DNA of 43,848 nucleotides from Crocinitomicaceae bacterium (GCA_023268965.1 JALRJE010000010.1:1-43848); one strand, 5' to 3'; counted from the stretch's first letter, positions 32,169 through 43,577 are shown. Notes: generated from the sequence alone by a model not told the origin. Numbers and translations are program-made.

Positions 32169-33179
32169 TTAACGTGAGAGTTCTTTTTGTTTGTCACTTG
32201 GTTTTTTTCTTAGGATTAGAAAGTCAAAAATACCAAGAATATACCCCATGCCATAACTCAAGTGAATGAGTGGAAATAAAAGTGTAGTTTGAAAGAATGC
32301 TGGCCCACTCACTTGAATGCCAAAATAAATCAGGCCTAAGATATAGAGCCCTAGAGGGATGATGTATATGATTTGCAAGAATGTTGGCAAAATATAAAGA
32401 AGGCTGAGCGAAGCTAAATAGAAGACAAACAAAGGCGGGAAGAGCTGCCTGATGGTTGTCATTTTTCCGTGTTTTTGATTGACAAAAACTTTCCAATAAC
32501 CATATTGAAAATACTGTTTTCTGAGGCCGCCAACGGTTGCTCTTACATAGTACTTTAAAGAGATGTCGTGGATCAGGAAGAGTTTGCCGCCTGCTACTGT
32601 AATGCGAAAATTGAAGTCGTCATCTTGGTTGCGAATCAGCGTTTCATCGAAAAACCCAATTTTTTCAAAAACCCAATACGGATACATGGGGCTCGTAACG
32701 GTATCCGTGTAACCCGATGTAACCATCGTTCTGAAATTCCCCATACCTACGCCAAAACTTGAAGACATCACCGCTGAAATGCGCCGCCCTATTTTATTGA
32801 CAGATTCATTCAGTATTTGCCCTCCGACACCCCAAATCATTGGCTCGGCTTGTAGTTTTTCTAGACAAGCCATCAAATAATTTTTACTGAGGATGTGTCT
32901 GGCGCCAACAATTTGTATGAAGTCGACTTTTCCTCCGGCATTGATACCGAGGTTAAAAGCAAATGGCGTTAGTTGTTTTGGGTTGTCTACTAGGTGCAAG
33001 TTAGGGTAATGAGTACACAATTCTTCAATGATATTTCTTGTCCCGTCGTCACTCATGCCATCTACTACAAAAACTTGAAGTTGACAGTCTGAGGGCAAGG
33101 CGCAGTCATATATGGCAGCAATGCATTGCTGAATAAAAGGACGCTCATTTCTACACGGAATGACTACAGTTAATTTCAA
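32169..33179 (-). CDS. Glycosyltransferase family 2 with C-terminal membrane helices
   Basis: The 336 residues begin with the GT-A strand VVIPCRNERPFIQQCI and the metal/nucleotide site VVDGMSDDGT (about 39-48, an equivalent of DxSxDxT). RNQDDDFNFRI (about 183-193) supplies the conserved (E/D)DxDF-like block. Hydrophobic helices from about 240 to 330 anchor it to the inner membrane. It resembles succinoglycan/exopolysaccharide-type transferases. Its ATG overlaps the ligase stop by four bases, so it is coupled to that gene. Confidence 0.9.
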   Translation of the reverse strand: MKLTVVIPCRNERPFIQQCIAAIYDCALPSDCQLQVFVVDGMSDDGTRNIIEELCTHYPNLHLVDNPKQLTPFAFNLGINAGGKVDFIQIVGARHILSKNYLMACLEKLQAEPMIWGVGGQILNESVNKIGRRISAVMSSSFGVGMGNFRTMVTSGYTDTVTSPMYPYWVFEKIGFFDETLIRNQDDDFNFRITVAGGKLFLIHDISLKYYVRATVGGLRKQYFQYGYWKVFVNQKHGKMTTIRQLFPPLFVFYLASLSLLYILPTFLQIIYIIPLGLYILGLIYFGIQVSGPAFFQTTLLFPLIHLSYGMGYILGIFDFLILRKKPSDKQKELSR

Positions 33180-34399
33180 GCTTTTACTTGCTTTGGAGGG
33201 TTGATAATCGCAATAAATGCACTCAAAAATAATAAGTAAAATACAATGCCTGACTGGCGCTGAAGCATACTTTCAAACAGTGCATTTAAAACAAAACTGG
33301 CAATAATGAATCCAAAAATCAAGTCTTTTCTTCGCCATGCAAGTTTTGCCAGTAAAAGAATGGTACCGATAAGCCAAAGCAGCGCAAACCAACCGAGTTC
33401 GGCTGTGATTTGTAGAAATTGATTATGAGGATTCCAATGCTTGGCAGCTATTTCATGAAAGCCTAAGTGGTGAAGTCTTTTTGATAGCTCGATGTCTAGG
33501 CCACTGATGCCGACACCAAAAGGATGTTGGGCAATGATTTCGCCACTAATAGTCCATAAGATGAGCCTCGCCTGATTTCCAGACATTTTTTGTGGACAAT
33601 TTTCTATAAAAGTCTGAGGGTCTGAAATGTAATCTTTGGTGAGCGCAATGGTATGCTTGACATTTGCTTCAAGACTTGGCTGCAAAAAGAGTAATCCTCG
33701 AATGGTAAGCATTCCGAGTAAAATCATGGCCATAAATAGCGCTTTGTGAAAATTGTGCCAGGCCCAATTCAATACAAAATAGCAAAAGATACAGACCAAC
33801 ATCAGTATACCCGCAAGACTTTCAAGCGGTATGTGGAGGCATGAAAAAAATAAGATCAGCCCAATTGAAACGACCAACTTTATTCCTTTTTTGTTTTTAA
33901 GATTGAGCACTAAATAAAAGATGGCCAATGAAAAGAATGCGGCCGCATAACTAGGGTGATGGTTGTAGGCAAACCATGATGAATGAAAGTTTTGAGTTTG
34001 TCCTGTTGACATGTAACTCAAAATAGCATTGACCCAATAAAGCAAACCTAATAAAACACAAGCCCATGTAAAGGTATCGAGCACCTTTTTGCGCTCAATG
34101 CCTTGTTCAGGTTTGAAACTGAATAAAACAGGAAATATGACAAATGATAGTTTGTATTCTAATTGTGGGAGGTCTTGTTTGAGTTGCGGGCTTGTTAAAA
34201 TGGCAAGGGCATAAATAGCATAAAGCACCACAAAACCAATAAAAATAGGGTGCAGTTGAAATTTAAGTTTTTGCTTGATACTGCCGTAAACAACAACGCC
34301 GGCAAATAGGGCAATAGCTAAACCGCCTAGTTTTGGAAACGGAATCCAGAGTGCACATAGCAGTAAAAAGGAATATTGATAAATTTTATCAAAGGTCAT
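33176..34399 (-). CDS. O-antigen ligase/polymerase-type membrane protein
   Basis: From ATG 34399 the protein has 407 residues with about ten to twelve membrane helices. The long periplasmic loop near residues 240-320 contains HPFGVGISG and AAKHWNPHNQFLQITAELGW, matching the Wzy_C pattern of O-antigen ligases and polymerases (arginine-rich loop, conserved His). It may ligate glycan to lipid A or polymerise repeat units. The start overlaps the stop of the upstream GT4 gene by 11 bases. A second protein of the same type lies at 36152-37369. Confidence 0.83.
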   Translation of the reverse strand: MTFDKIYQYSFLLLCALWIPFPKLGGLAIALFAGVVVYGSIKQKLKFQLHPIFIGFVVLYAIYALAILTSPQLKQDLPQLEYKLSFVIFPVLFSFKPEQGIERKKVLDTFTWACVLLGLLYWVNAILSYMSTGQTQNFHSSWFAYNHHPSYAAAFFSLAIFYLVLNLKNKKGIKLVVSIGLILFFSCLHIPLESLAGILMLVCIFCYFVLNWAWHNFHKALFMAMILLGMLTIRGLLFLQPSLEANVKHTIALTKDYISDPQTFIENCPQKMSGNQARLILWTISGEIIAQHPFGVGISGLDIELSKRLHHLGFHEIAAKHWNPHNQFLQITAELGWFALLWLIGTILLLAKLAWRRKDLIFGFIIASFVLNALFESMLQRQSGIVFYLLFLSAFIAIINPPKQVKA

Positions 34400-35522
34400 G
34401 AGGCAAGGACTTTTGATAAAATGCGACCAATCGCTTTTCTTCGGCAGTCCAATTATAGGTACTTTGGACCATCTTTTTGCCATTTTCTCCCATCTGTTGG
34501 GCTATTTCAGGGTGAGCCACTAAATAGGCAATGGCATGAGCAATTTCATTGGAATTTTCTGGATCAACGCAGATCCCGCAATGATTGTCTTCGATCAGGG
34601 CTTTCCATAATGGAAAATTAGAACCGATGACGGGTAAACCAGCAGACATATATTCAAATATCTTGTTGGGTTGCGCATTGACATGATTTGGCAGCGGAAG
34701 AAAAGTAACGATACCTGCAATAGCTTTTTGTTTAAGCGCTACTGAGGTGTTCCGATCAATAAAGCCCATTTCTTGTACATTTTTCCAACCTTGACGCTGT
34801 TGTAAAATTGCTTTGAATGCAGGATCAATTTTTCCCGCCAAAGCCAATTTTACCTCACTCGTTTCGAAGGCATCGACCAGCGTTAAAAGACCCCTCGAAG
34901 GCCAAATGCCACCGATGTAACAAACGTAATTCTCTTTTGAATGCGTCGGTCCTTCAACCATTTCAATTTCAGTAGCAAGCGGATAATTATTGATGTCAAT
35001 AGTGTTGGCATTGATTTTTTCGAAGCGAGCTGCAATAAATGGCGTTGCTGTTATAATGCCATCTACTCTTTTTGCGAAGTAATTTTCTATGCGTTCAATG
35101 ATGCCAGAGAGCAATTGCTTGGCAGGTAGTTTTGAATTACCAATGAATTGTCGCGGGAGATCTTCATGGGCGTCATAAATGACTTTTTTACCTTTTCTTT
35201 TGAGCTTCAAAGAGAGGCGTAAAAGTTCGGGATCATGCAGGTGATAACAAATTCCGTCGAGTTCAAGGGCCTTTTTATAAACTTGATTGACAGTATGATA
35301 CATTCTTTGAAACTTGGATGCTCTACGTGGGCCGGCACTATGAATGTGCACGCCATCTTCAATGCGTGGCTTGACTCCCGACAATACTAAATGAATTTCG
35401 TGCTCAGGAAAATTTGCTGCAAGTGATTTACATTCTTTTAAAAAGATGCGGACATCATGGTCGTGATGCGCACTACTCAGATGAATGATTTTAGGTTTGG
35501 AAAGTAGACCGGTATTTGTCAT
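34389..35522 (-). CDS. Glycosyltransferase family 4 (GT-B fold)
   Basis: From ATG 35522 the protein has 377 residues. The N-terminal acceptor domain begins IIHLSSAHHDHDVRIFLKEC. The C-terminal donor domain has YIGGIWPSRGLLTLVDAF (the usual start of the GT-B C-domain) and the conserved EYMSAGLPVIGSNFPLWKAL block with its donor-binding Glu. It has no signal peptide and is expected at the cytoplasmic membrane face. The longer frame to 35597 overlaps the divergent promoter region and is unlikely. It is the first gene of the leftward glycan operon. Confidence 0.88.
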   Translation of the reverse strand: MTNTGLLSKPKIIHLSSAHHDHDVRIFLKECKSLAANFPEHEIHLVLSGVKPRIEDGVHIHSAGPRRASKFQRMYHTVNQVYKKALELDGICYHLHDPELLRLSLKLKRKGKKVIYDAHEDLPRQFIGNSKLPAKQLLSGIIERIENYFAKRVDGIITATPFIAARFEKINANTIDINNYPLATEIEMVEGPTHSKENYVCYIGGIWPSRGLLTLVDAFETSEVKLALAGKIDPAFKAILQQRQGWKNVQEMGFIDRNTSVALKQKAIAGIVTFLPLPNHVNAQPNKIFEYMSAGLPVIGSNFPLWKALIEDNHCGICVDPENSNEIAHAIAYLVAHPEIAQQMGENGKKMVQSTYNWTAEEKRLVAFYQKSLPHDL

Positions 35523-35595
35523 TTTGAATAGCGCTGCGAAGCAAAAATACTCAATATATGCTTGTTTTTGATATCTTCGCTTGCAATCGAATGAC
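35523..35595. promoter_or_regulatory. Divergent promoter region of the polysaccharide locus
   Basis: Leftward, the minus strand carries TATTTTTG (35542-35549), an exact TAnnTTTG match 19 bases before the GT4 ATG. Rightward, TATCTTCG (35572-35579) lies 16 bases before the acyltransferase ATG at 35596 and has one mismatch. The two operons therefore start within about 70 bases and may share regulation. Confidence 0.55.
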
Positions 35596-36174
35596 ATGCA
35601 ACAAAAAAACGGTATTCTTCACAAAGTTTTAAGGCGCTTTTTCTTGGCATTTCGCCCTGCAATGAATCAGCGCATTTATGACAATAATGGAAGACGCATT
35701 GCGCATACGCGCATCTCGAACACGACTTTCATTGATCACCCACAAAATTTGGTTGTCGGTGAAAATGTTTTCATCGGACATTACAATTTTATTGAAGCAA
35801 GTCAGGGAATAACCATAGAGGAAGGTTGTCAGCTTACCACATTTATCAACATGACTTCCCATTCGAGCCATATGGCTATACGCATCTACGGCAAACATTA
35901 CCACCAACCCAACCACGAAGTATACGAAAGAGGAGCCATTCATATCGGTAAATACACTTTTATTGGTCCTCATTCCACCATCATGCCAAAAACAAAAGTT
36001 GGTAAGGGGTGCCTGATTGCTGCTTACAGTTACCTCAAAGGTGATTATCCAGATTTTTCCATCATTAGCGGTAACCCAGCAAAAGTGATTGGAGACACCA
36101 GAAAACTAGACGAGCGTCAGCTCAGACAACACCCGGAACTAAGCGCTTTTTATGAAGAGTGGGCAAACGATTAA
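35596..36174 (+). CDS. Left-handed beta-helix (hexapeptide repeat) acyltransferase
   Basis: The 192 residues fit the WbbJ-like O-acetyltransferase group that decorates surface sugars. Hexapeptide turns are seen in NLVVGENVFIGHYNFI, GITIEEGCQL, GAIHIGKYTFIGPHSTIMP and TKVGKGCLIAAYSYLKG. The SSHMAIRIYGKH segment probably carries the catalytic His. The ATG at 35596 is preferred to an in-frame TTG at 35581. The 3' end overlaps the next gene by 23 bases. Confidence 0.87.
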   Translation: MQQKNGILHKVLRRFFLAFRPAMNQRIYDNNGRRIAHTRISNTTFIDHPQNLVVGENVFIGHYNFIEASQGITIEEGCQLTTFINMTSHSSHMAIRIYGKHYHQPNHEVYERGAIHIGKYTFIGPHSTIMPKTKVGKGCLIAAYSYLKGDYPDFSIISGNPAKVIGDTRKLDERQLRQHPELSAFYEEWAND

Positions 36175-37369
36175 TTTCCCAACCATTTTGGGTATTTTTT
36201 TGCTTTTTGCGGCGCTTTGTTTGCCATCAGTGGCATTCGCAACCCAATTTCCTTCGGTTCATTGGGTTGACCTCTGTTTACCATTGATATTGCTCCTCTT
36301 GTTCTTTAATAGGTCTAAAATTCAATTTTCGAAATACTACGCCCTGCCTTTTGCTATGGCAGGTTATGTCGGTTTGACCATCCTCATTCAAGCGCACACA
36401 AACTCAGTTTCAGATTATTTTGAAATTTATAAGTGGTTCAAGTTTGGGGTATTATTGTTGTTTCTTGGTTTGATGGATTTTGACCAATTGAAAAAATGCT
36501 TGCCCTATCTCTTTTTAGTACTTGTTGTGCTTAATCTCTTGCACTTTTTTGAATTTCCTGGCATCAATCAACTCTTAGAGGAGCAATATAATGGAGGATT
36601 ACAAATTCAATTTTTTGGCAAGAATTCGCTCGGAGAGCCAGCAGTGAAGCGCATGGTGGGCACTATGGGAAATCCAAATATCAATGCACTTCTTTTTACT
36701 TTTTTCAGCATTTTATTTCTACCCTTCCAATTCAATAAAAAACAATTGGGCCTCTTCTTACTGGCATTGACAATGGTTTTTTTATGTCAGTCAAGAACTT
36801 CTATAGTTGTGATCCTCATTTTATTGAGCTATCTAGCCGTTTTCCATTTGCACTTATGGAAACGCAGGCAATGGTTGACCATCATTGGAGGGCTCGTTTT
36901 AACCTATTTTTTAGCCTTGTTGTTTGCCACTTCTTTTTTTAAGTATTCAGCGTATAGTTCAAGTTTGTTGGATGGTACTGCATTATATAGCGGGTCTGTA
37001 CGAGGGCGCTTTGAAACCTGGGCCTTGCTTGGCCAACAAATTTTGGAATATCCGATTTTTGGACACGGCCCCTACAAACAATATTTTTATGCCAATCGGC
37101 TTTATGCTGAAAATGAATATATCCTTATGGCATGGCGTTATGGTCTCATTGGCTTAGTGGTATACCTGCTAGTTTATTTGCTTCCTTTTGTACAAGTATT
37201 ACGTTTGAAAAATAGAAGCTATATCCCATTTGTTTTGGTCATCTTACTGATGCTCACTAGTGCCCTCACAAATAACCCTTTTACTGAGCGAAACATTGAG
37301 TTGCTATTTTGTCTAGCTTTGGCTTGGGCTTTTAAATGTATAAAGACGGCAGATGCAAGGAACAGCTAA
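36152..37369 (+). CDS. O-antigen polymerase/ligase-like membrane protein (second copy of this type)
   Basis: This 405-residue protein has about ten membrane helices. NPNINALLFTFFSILF and CQSRTSIVVILILLS are helices typical of Wzy/ligase proteins. The large loop (about 265-315) has GSVRGRFETWALLGQQ and YPIFGHGPYKQYFYANR, the (R)G-x-W ... FGxGPxxxY pattern of the Wzy_C family. It overlaps the acyltransferase upstream and the GT4 downstream (17 bases), so all three are coupled. Overall similarity to the 33176-34399 protein looks low, so the pair may divide polymerase and ligase roles. Confidence 0.8.
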   Translation: MKSGQTINFPTILGIFLLFAALCLPSVAFATQFPSVHWVDLCLPLILLLLFFNRSKIQFSKYYALPFAMAGYVGLTILIQAHTNSVSDYFEIYKWFKFGVLLLFLGLMDFDQLKKCLPYLFLVLVVLNLLHFFEFPGINQLLEEQYNGGLQIQFFGKNSLGEPAVKRMVGTMGNPNINALLFTFFSILFLPFQFNKKQLGLFLLALTMVFLCQSRTSIVVILILLSYLAVFHLHLWKRRQWLTIIGGLVLTYFLALLFATSFFKYSAYSSSLLDGTALYSGSVRGRFETWALLGQQILEYPIFGHGPYKQYFYANRLYAENEYILMAWRYGLIGLVVYLLVYLLPFVQVLRLKNRSYIPFVLVILLMLTSALTNNPFTERNIELLFCLALAWAFKCIKTADARNS

Positions 37370-38432
37370 GAAAAAATTATTACTCATTGGCAGTAGCAAA
37401 GGAAATGCGCATTTGCTCAATTACAAGGCGCTCATAGCACCGTATTTTGATGAAATCCTGATTGTATCTGGTCATCATATAGAAGGCCATTATGCCATCC
37501 AACTCGATTTTGGCCTGAAGCATCCATTGCGAATTTTAAAAAATGTCCGTGCCCTAAGAACAGTAATCCATGACTTTAATCCGGATGTCATACATGTACA
37601 TCAGGCTAATTCTTATGGTTTAATCACGACACTTGCCAATCGCAGCTTCAAACCACTCGTGATCACAACTTGGGGAAGTGATGTGCTCTTGCTACCGCAA
37701 AAAAATTGGTTTTATAAAGCGATGGTGCGATTTGTTTTGAAGCGCGCTCAAAAAATAACAGCTGATGCTCAATTTATGGCTACTGCAATAATCAATCTAG
37801 CACCAGAGCAAGCCGTACTTGTTGCCAATTTTGGTGTGGAACTCGTCATTCCAGATGTTCCTATCGAAAAGCAGCATCTGATTTATTCAAACCGGATGCA
37901 CGAACCGCTTTATCGCATCAACGAAGTAATATTGCAAAGTGCTGCCTTTCTGAACGCAAATCCTGACTGGAAATTGATCCTTGCTGCAAGTGGTTCCCAG
38001 ACGGAAGCATTGAAACAGCTCGCAGCGAAGTATTTACCTGAAGGTTCTTTTGAATTTGTGGGATTTCTTAAACCTGAAGAAAATAGAAATTATTACGCGA
38101 AGGCTAAAGTATATATTTCGATTCCGGAATCTGATGGTACTGCTATAAGTCTTTTGGAAGCAATGGCCTATGGTTGCATTCCGCTGGTATCAAATTTACC
38201 AGCCAATAAAGAATGGATCAATTCAGGTACTAACGGAATCATATTTTCTTCAAACTTAAGTACAGATATCGAAAAAGCCCTACAATTAAACGCCGAATTG
38301 GTGGCTCAAGAAAATAGGAAACTCATTGAAGCAAAAGCTACCAAAGCAGTCAATCAAGAACGCTTTTTTAAGCTCTATGACCAACTATTTGATCAGCCCT
38401 CTTTGCGTAATGATAAAGCAAGCCAATCGTAA
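37353..38432 (+). CDS. Glycosyltransferase family 4 (second)
   Basis: The 359 residues start KKLLLIGSSKGNAHL (short N-terminal acceptor domain). They contain TTWGSDVLLLPQKNW (about 105-118), WKLILAASGSQTEAL, YISIPESDGTAISLLEAMAY (donor-site Glu pair) and PANKEWINSGTNGIIF. This fits the GT-B family 4 layout. The last gene of the rightward operon, it ends 65 bases inside the 3' end of the oppositely transcribed flippase. Confidence 0.88.
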   Translation: MQGTAKKKLLLIGSSKGNAHLLNYKALIAPYFDEILIVSGHHIEGHYAIQLDFGLKHPLRILKNVRALRTVIHDFNPDVIHVHQANSYGLITTLANRSFKPLVITTWGSDVLLLPQKNWFYKAMVRFVLKRAQKITADAQFMATAIINLAPEQAVLVANFGVELVIPDVPIEKQHLIYSNRMHEPLYRINEVILQSAAFLNANPDWKLILAASGSQTEALKQLAAKYLPEGSFEFVGFLKPEENRNYYAKAKVYISIPESDGTAISLLEAMAYGCIPLVSNLPANKEWINSGTNGIIFSSNLSTDIEKALQLNAELVAQENRKLIEAKATKAVNQERFFKLYDQLFDQPSLRNDKASQS

Positions 38433-39669
38433 CGAGCAACCAAAGCGCTTGCGTGTAAGAAACAATTTGCAAGCTGAATAAAAATACAGCATCTGAATTC
38501 CCGTAGGCCCAATGCAATATCCAATAAGGCAGCACTTGTATCAGAGAACTAACAATTCCAAGCATAAAAAAAACATTTTGTTTTTTCAAAATCATGGGAA
38601 GCGCGGCAATAGGGGTAAGGATGAAATTAACCATTAACCAAACAGACATCGTTTCCGAATAGGATCCTGCAATTTCCCAGTTAGCCCCAAAAACGAAGCT
38701 AAAAATTTCGGTCCCATAAAAAAATAAGATGCCAAAAGGAATGAAAGAAAGCAGCGCTAAGCCCAACAACAATTTTCGAATGAGGGGAAGAATGGCTTTT
38801 TGTTGGTTATAAAGTTCTGAAGCACGGTTGTAGAAAATCTGACCTAGCGAAACTCCTATAAGCGTGAGTGGCAGCCTGAGCATTGTATAAGAATGGTTGT
38901 ATGAACCATAAATGACATCCGAGTAGAATCCAAAAATAAATGTGGCGATAAGCATCTCGCGGGCGTTATCTACAAAAACATGTGGCAAGCTGACAATCGG
39001 AAAATCTTTGTGCTCGCGCATGAGCGCTGTTGTTTTCTTCTTAGAAATGTAATGTTTAAAGCGATGGTGAATTTTCTTAAAGTCAAGTAGAAATTCAAGC
39101 GATGAAGCAAAATAACCTAAAAAGGTTGCTAAAATTAGGCCAAGGGTTTGCAATTGAAATAATGCAAAAACCCATTTGAGTAAATTAGAAAGACTAGAAT
39201 TGATGATTTTTTGACGAGAGATCATGCCGTACTGACCAATTCGGACAGACCAATTTGTGCCAATATTAATAATGACAATACAAGCTGACCCCATGATGGT
39301 GAGTAAGAAAAACCACCATGAAAATGGTATGCCAATACCCGCTTTTAGCACAAAAATCAAGACGAGTGCACTAACGGCCAGAACAATAAATGAAATTCGG
39401 TAGGCCAGGCGGTACAGCAAATAAGAATGCTCATCTTGTTTCGGTAAAGGAAGTGCGGCTTCGTAACGCAGCGTGGCTACTGCTGAAATAAAGCCTGTAA
39501 GCCGCATGTAAAACCCGAGTTCGCCCATTTGCCCCGGTGTATACAAACGAGAGAGCAGCGGCGCAAAAAGAAGGGCAATGAGTTGCGAAATGACAGTCCC
39601 GGACATTAGGATGACCAAAGAACTTAAAAACTTTGTTTTGAAAGAATTGCCGTTAAATAGGAACCTCAT
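38368..39669 (-). CDS. Oligosaccharide flippase family protein (Wzx-like)
   Basis: From ATG 39669 the protein has 433 residues with about twelve membrane helices, of the Polysacc_synt/MATE-like fold that moves lipid-linked repeat units across the inner membrane. LVILMSGTVISQLIALLFAP opens the first helix pair and LYTPGQMGELGFYM follows. LRLPLTLIGVSLGQIFYNRA and the AGSYSETMSVWLMVN segment lie in the second half. It is convergent with and overlaps the GT4 gene. It completes the Wzx/Wzy set of the locus. Confidence 0.88.
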   Translation of the reverse strand: MRFLFNGNSFKTKFLSSLVILMSGTVISQLIALLFAPLLSRLYTPGQMGELGFYMRLTGFISAVATLRYEAALPLPKQDEHSYLLYRLAYRISFIVLAVSALVLIFVLKAGIGIPFSWWFFLLTIMGSACIVIINIGTNWSVRIGQYGMISRQKIINSSLSNLLKWVFALFQLQTLGLILATFLGYFASSLEFLLDFKKIHHRFKHYISKKKTTALMREHKDFPIVSLPHVFVDNAREMLIATFIFGFYSDVIYGSYNHSYTMLRLPLTLIGVSLGQIFYNRASELYNQQKAILPLIRKLLLGLALLSFIPFGILFFYGTEIFSFVFGANWEIAGSYSETMSVWLMVNFILTPIAALPMILKKQNVFFMLGIVSSLIQVLPYWILHWAYGNSDAVFLFSLQIVSYTQALWLLVTIGLLYHYAKRADQIVGHRA

Positions 39670-39726
39670 TGCAAACAAAGATACAAGGATTCCTGTGTTT
39701 TTTTAGTGTAGTTGCAAGAGGTGCCT

Positions 39727-39734
39727 TATATTTG
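39727..39734 (+). promoter_or_regulatory. Bacteroidota -7 element for the 3-hydroxyacyl-CoA dehydrogenase gene
   Basis: TATATTTG matches TAnnTTTG exactly and ends 16 bases before the ATG at 39751. Upstream, a T-run at 39698-39704 lies near the -33 distance without a clear G. Confidence 0.55.
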
Positions 39735-39750
39735 TCCAAATTTCAAAAAC

Positions 39751-40641
39751 ATGAAAAACGTAGCAGTAATCGGAGCAGGTACAATGGGTAATGGCATCGC
39801 GCATGTCTTTGCACAATTTGGATACCAAGTCAATCTCATCGATGTATCTGAAGACGCGCTCGACCGTGCTGTGGCAACAATAGTCAAAAACCTGGACCGC
39901 CAAGTGGCCAAAGGGGGCCTAACAGAAGCGCAAAAGGCACAAACCTTACAAAACCTAACTACGTTTGCCAACATGGCTGAAGGCGTAAAAGGAGTAGAAT
40001 TGGTTGTAGAGGCTGCAACAGAAAACGTAGATCTCAAACTTAAAATTTTTAAAGATTTAGATGCACTTACGCAATCAGACGTCATTCTTGCCACCAATAC
40101 TTCTTCCATTTCTATTACTAAAATTGCAGCCGTTACCACACGACCCGATAAAGTGATTGGCATGCACTTCATGAATCCGGTACCGGTCATGAAACTGGTG
40201 GAAATTATCCGCGGATATTCAACTTCTGATGAAGTGACCCAACTCATTATGGAAACATCGCGCAGTTTGGCAAAAGTACCGGTTGAGGTCAATGATTACC
40301 CGGGCTTTGTAGCCAACCGCATTTTAATGCCGATGATCAACGAAGCAATTTATACATTATTTGAGGGCGTTGCAGGAGTTGAAGAAATAGACACCGTCAT
40401 GAAATTGGGAATGGCACACCCAATGGGCCCACTTCAACTCGCAGATTTCATTGGCCTCGATGTGTGTTTGGCTATCTTGGAAGTTTTACACGACGGTTTT
40501 GGCAATCCAAAATATGCACCTTGTCCACTTTTGGTCAATATGGTGATGGCGGGTAAAAAAGGCGTGAAGTCAGGTGAAGGCTTCTATTCTTGGACCCATG
40601 GCACCAAAGACTTGATTGTAGCTTCGAATTTCAGGAAATAA
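39751..40641 (+). CDS. 3-Hydroxybutyryl-CoA (3-hydroxyacyl-CoA) dehydrogenase
   Basis: This 296-residue NAD-dependent enzyme oxidises 3-hydroxyacyl-CoA in beta-oxidation or butyrate-type pathways. The Rossmann motif is GAGTMGNGIAHVFA (about 8-21). ATNTSSISITKIA and GMHFMNPVPVMKLVEIIRG contain the catalytic His (HFMNP), NDYPGFVANRILMPMINEA begins the helical dimer domain, and KLGMAHPMGPLQLADFIGLD is conserved. Length fits the short stand-alone type (Hbd/PaaH). No partner hydratase or thiolase is nearby. The ATG at 39751 starts the Rossmann strand at the usual place; the frame upstream to 39712 covers the promoter. Confidence 0.93.
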   Translation: MKNVAVIGAGTMGNGIAHVFAQFGYQVNLIDVSEDALDRAVATIVKNLDRQVAKGGLTEAQKAQTLQNLTTFANMAEGVKGVELVVEAATENVDLKLKIFKDLDALTQSDVILATNTSSISITKIAAVTTRPDKVIGMHFMNPVPVMKLVEIIRGYSTSDEVTQLIMETSRSLAKVPVEVNDYPGFVANRILMPMINEAIYTLFEGVAGVEEIDTVMKLGMAHPMGPLQLADFIGLDVCLAILEVLHDGFGNPKYAPCPLLVNMVMAGKKGVKSGEGFYSWTHGTKDLIVASNFRK

Positions 40642-40659
40642 GAAGATCTTCCTTTTTTT
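40633..40659 (+). terminator. Possible terminator after the dehydrogenase gene
   Basis: AGGAA (40633-40637) can pair with TTCCT (40649-40653), followed by a seven-T run. A nested palindrome GAAGATCTTC lies inside. The stem is short, so the call is weak. Confidence 0.4.
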
Positions 40660-40685
40660 ATTGATCCTTTTTAGAAAGCTCTTTT

Positions 40686-41132
40686 TTACTCAAGAGGAAG
40701 ATACTCTTTTTGCAATTTTTCTAGTACAAGTTGATCGATCGGAAAAGTAAGGTCAGTAGTTTGAAGGTGGTTGAGGTCAATCCAGCGCTGTTTTTCTTGT
40801 TCGATAAAAAACGGAATTTGATACATTGAATTCGAAATGGCGATCTCATTTTTATCGACTGAAACACGATAATAAAATGCAACCAAATGACTGTCGTCAA
40901 ATGCAGATGCCTGATAAAACTCATTGAAATAAAAGAAGTCGGCAGTCGCAATTTCTAGTTGGAGCTCTTCTTTTAATTCTCGGAATAGCCCTTCTTTGAT
41001 GCCTTCATTTGCCTCGACCCCGCCTCCTGGAAATTTACTGAAAAATTGACCATGTCGGTATTCGTCAGCAATTAGAATTTCGTTGAATTCGTTGGTTATT
41101 AAGGCGTAAACCCGTAGATTGAAGCGCGCCAA
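40686..41132 (-). CDS. Nudix hydrolase
   Basis: This 148-residue protein contains the Nudix box GGVEANEGIKEGLFRELKEE (about residues 37-56), matching G-x5-E-x7-RE-U-x-EE. The conserved Gly after EE is Gln here (EELQL). The box binds Mg2+ and cleaves nucleoside diphosphates linked to another group. The substrate is not predictable; relatives include MutT- and ADP-ribose-type enzymes. The gene starts one base before the enolase stop region and runs in the same direction, so it may be co-transcribed with eno. Confidence 0.88.
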   Translation of the reverse strand: MARFNLRVYALITNEFNEILIADEYRHGQFFSKFPGGGVEANEGIKEGLFRELKEELQLEIATADFFYFNEFYQASAFDDSHLVAFYYRVSVDKNEIAISNSMYQIPFFIEQEKQRWIDLNHLQTTDLTFPIDQLVLEKLQKEYLPLE

Positions 41133-43522
<2,390 letters not shown>

Positions 43523-43536
43523 TTATTAATTTTCTC

Positions 43537-43544
43537 CAAAATTA
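43537..43544 (-). promoter_or_regulatory. Bacteroidota -7 element for carA-eno
   Basis: The minus strand reads TAATTTTG, an exact TAnnTTTG match, 14 bases before the carA ATG. With the terminator just upstream this suggests carA-eno has its own promoter and a short leader. Confidence 0.6.
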
Positions 43545-43577
43545 CGGACTTTGTTAAAATAGGAGGGATATAAAAAC

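Noticed and set aside
30941-39669. A defence or secondary-metabolite island
   Set aside because: Every gene fits surface polysaccharide synthesis; no nuclease, toxin, synthase or effector domain was seen.
39726-40292. A 188-codon minus-strand open frame
   Set aside because: It is antisense to the well-supported 3-hydroxyacyl-CoA dehydrogenase, and no family pattern is visible.
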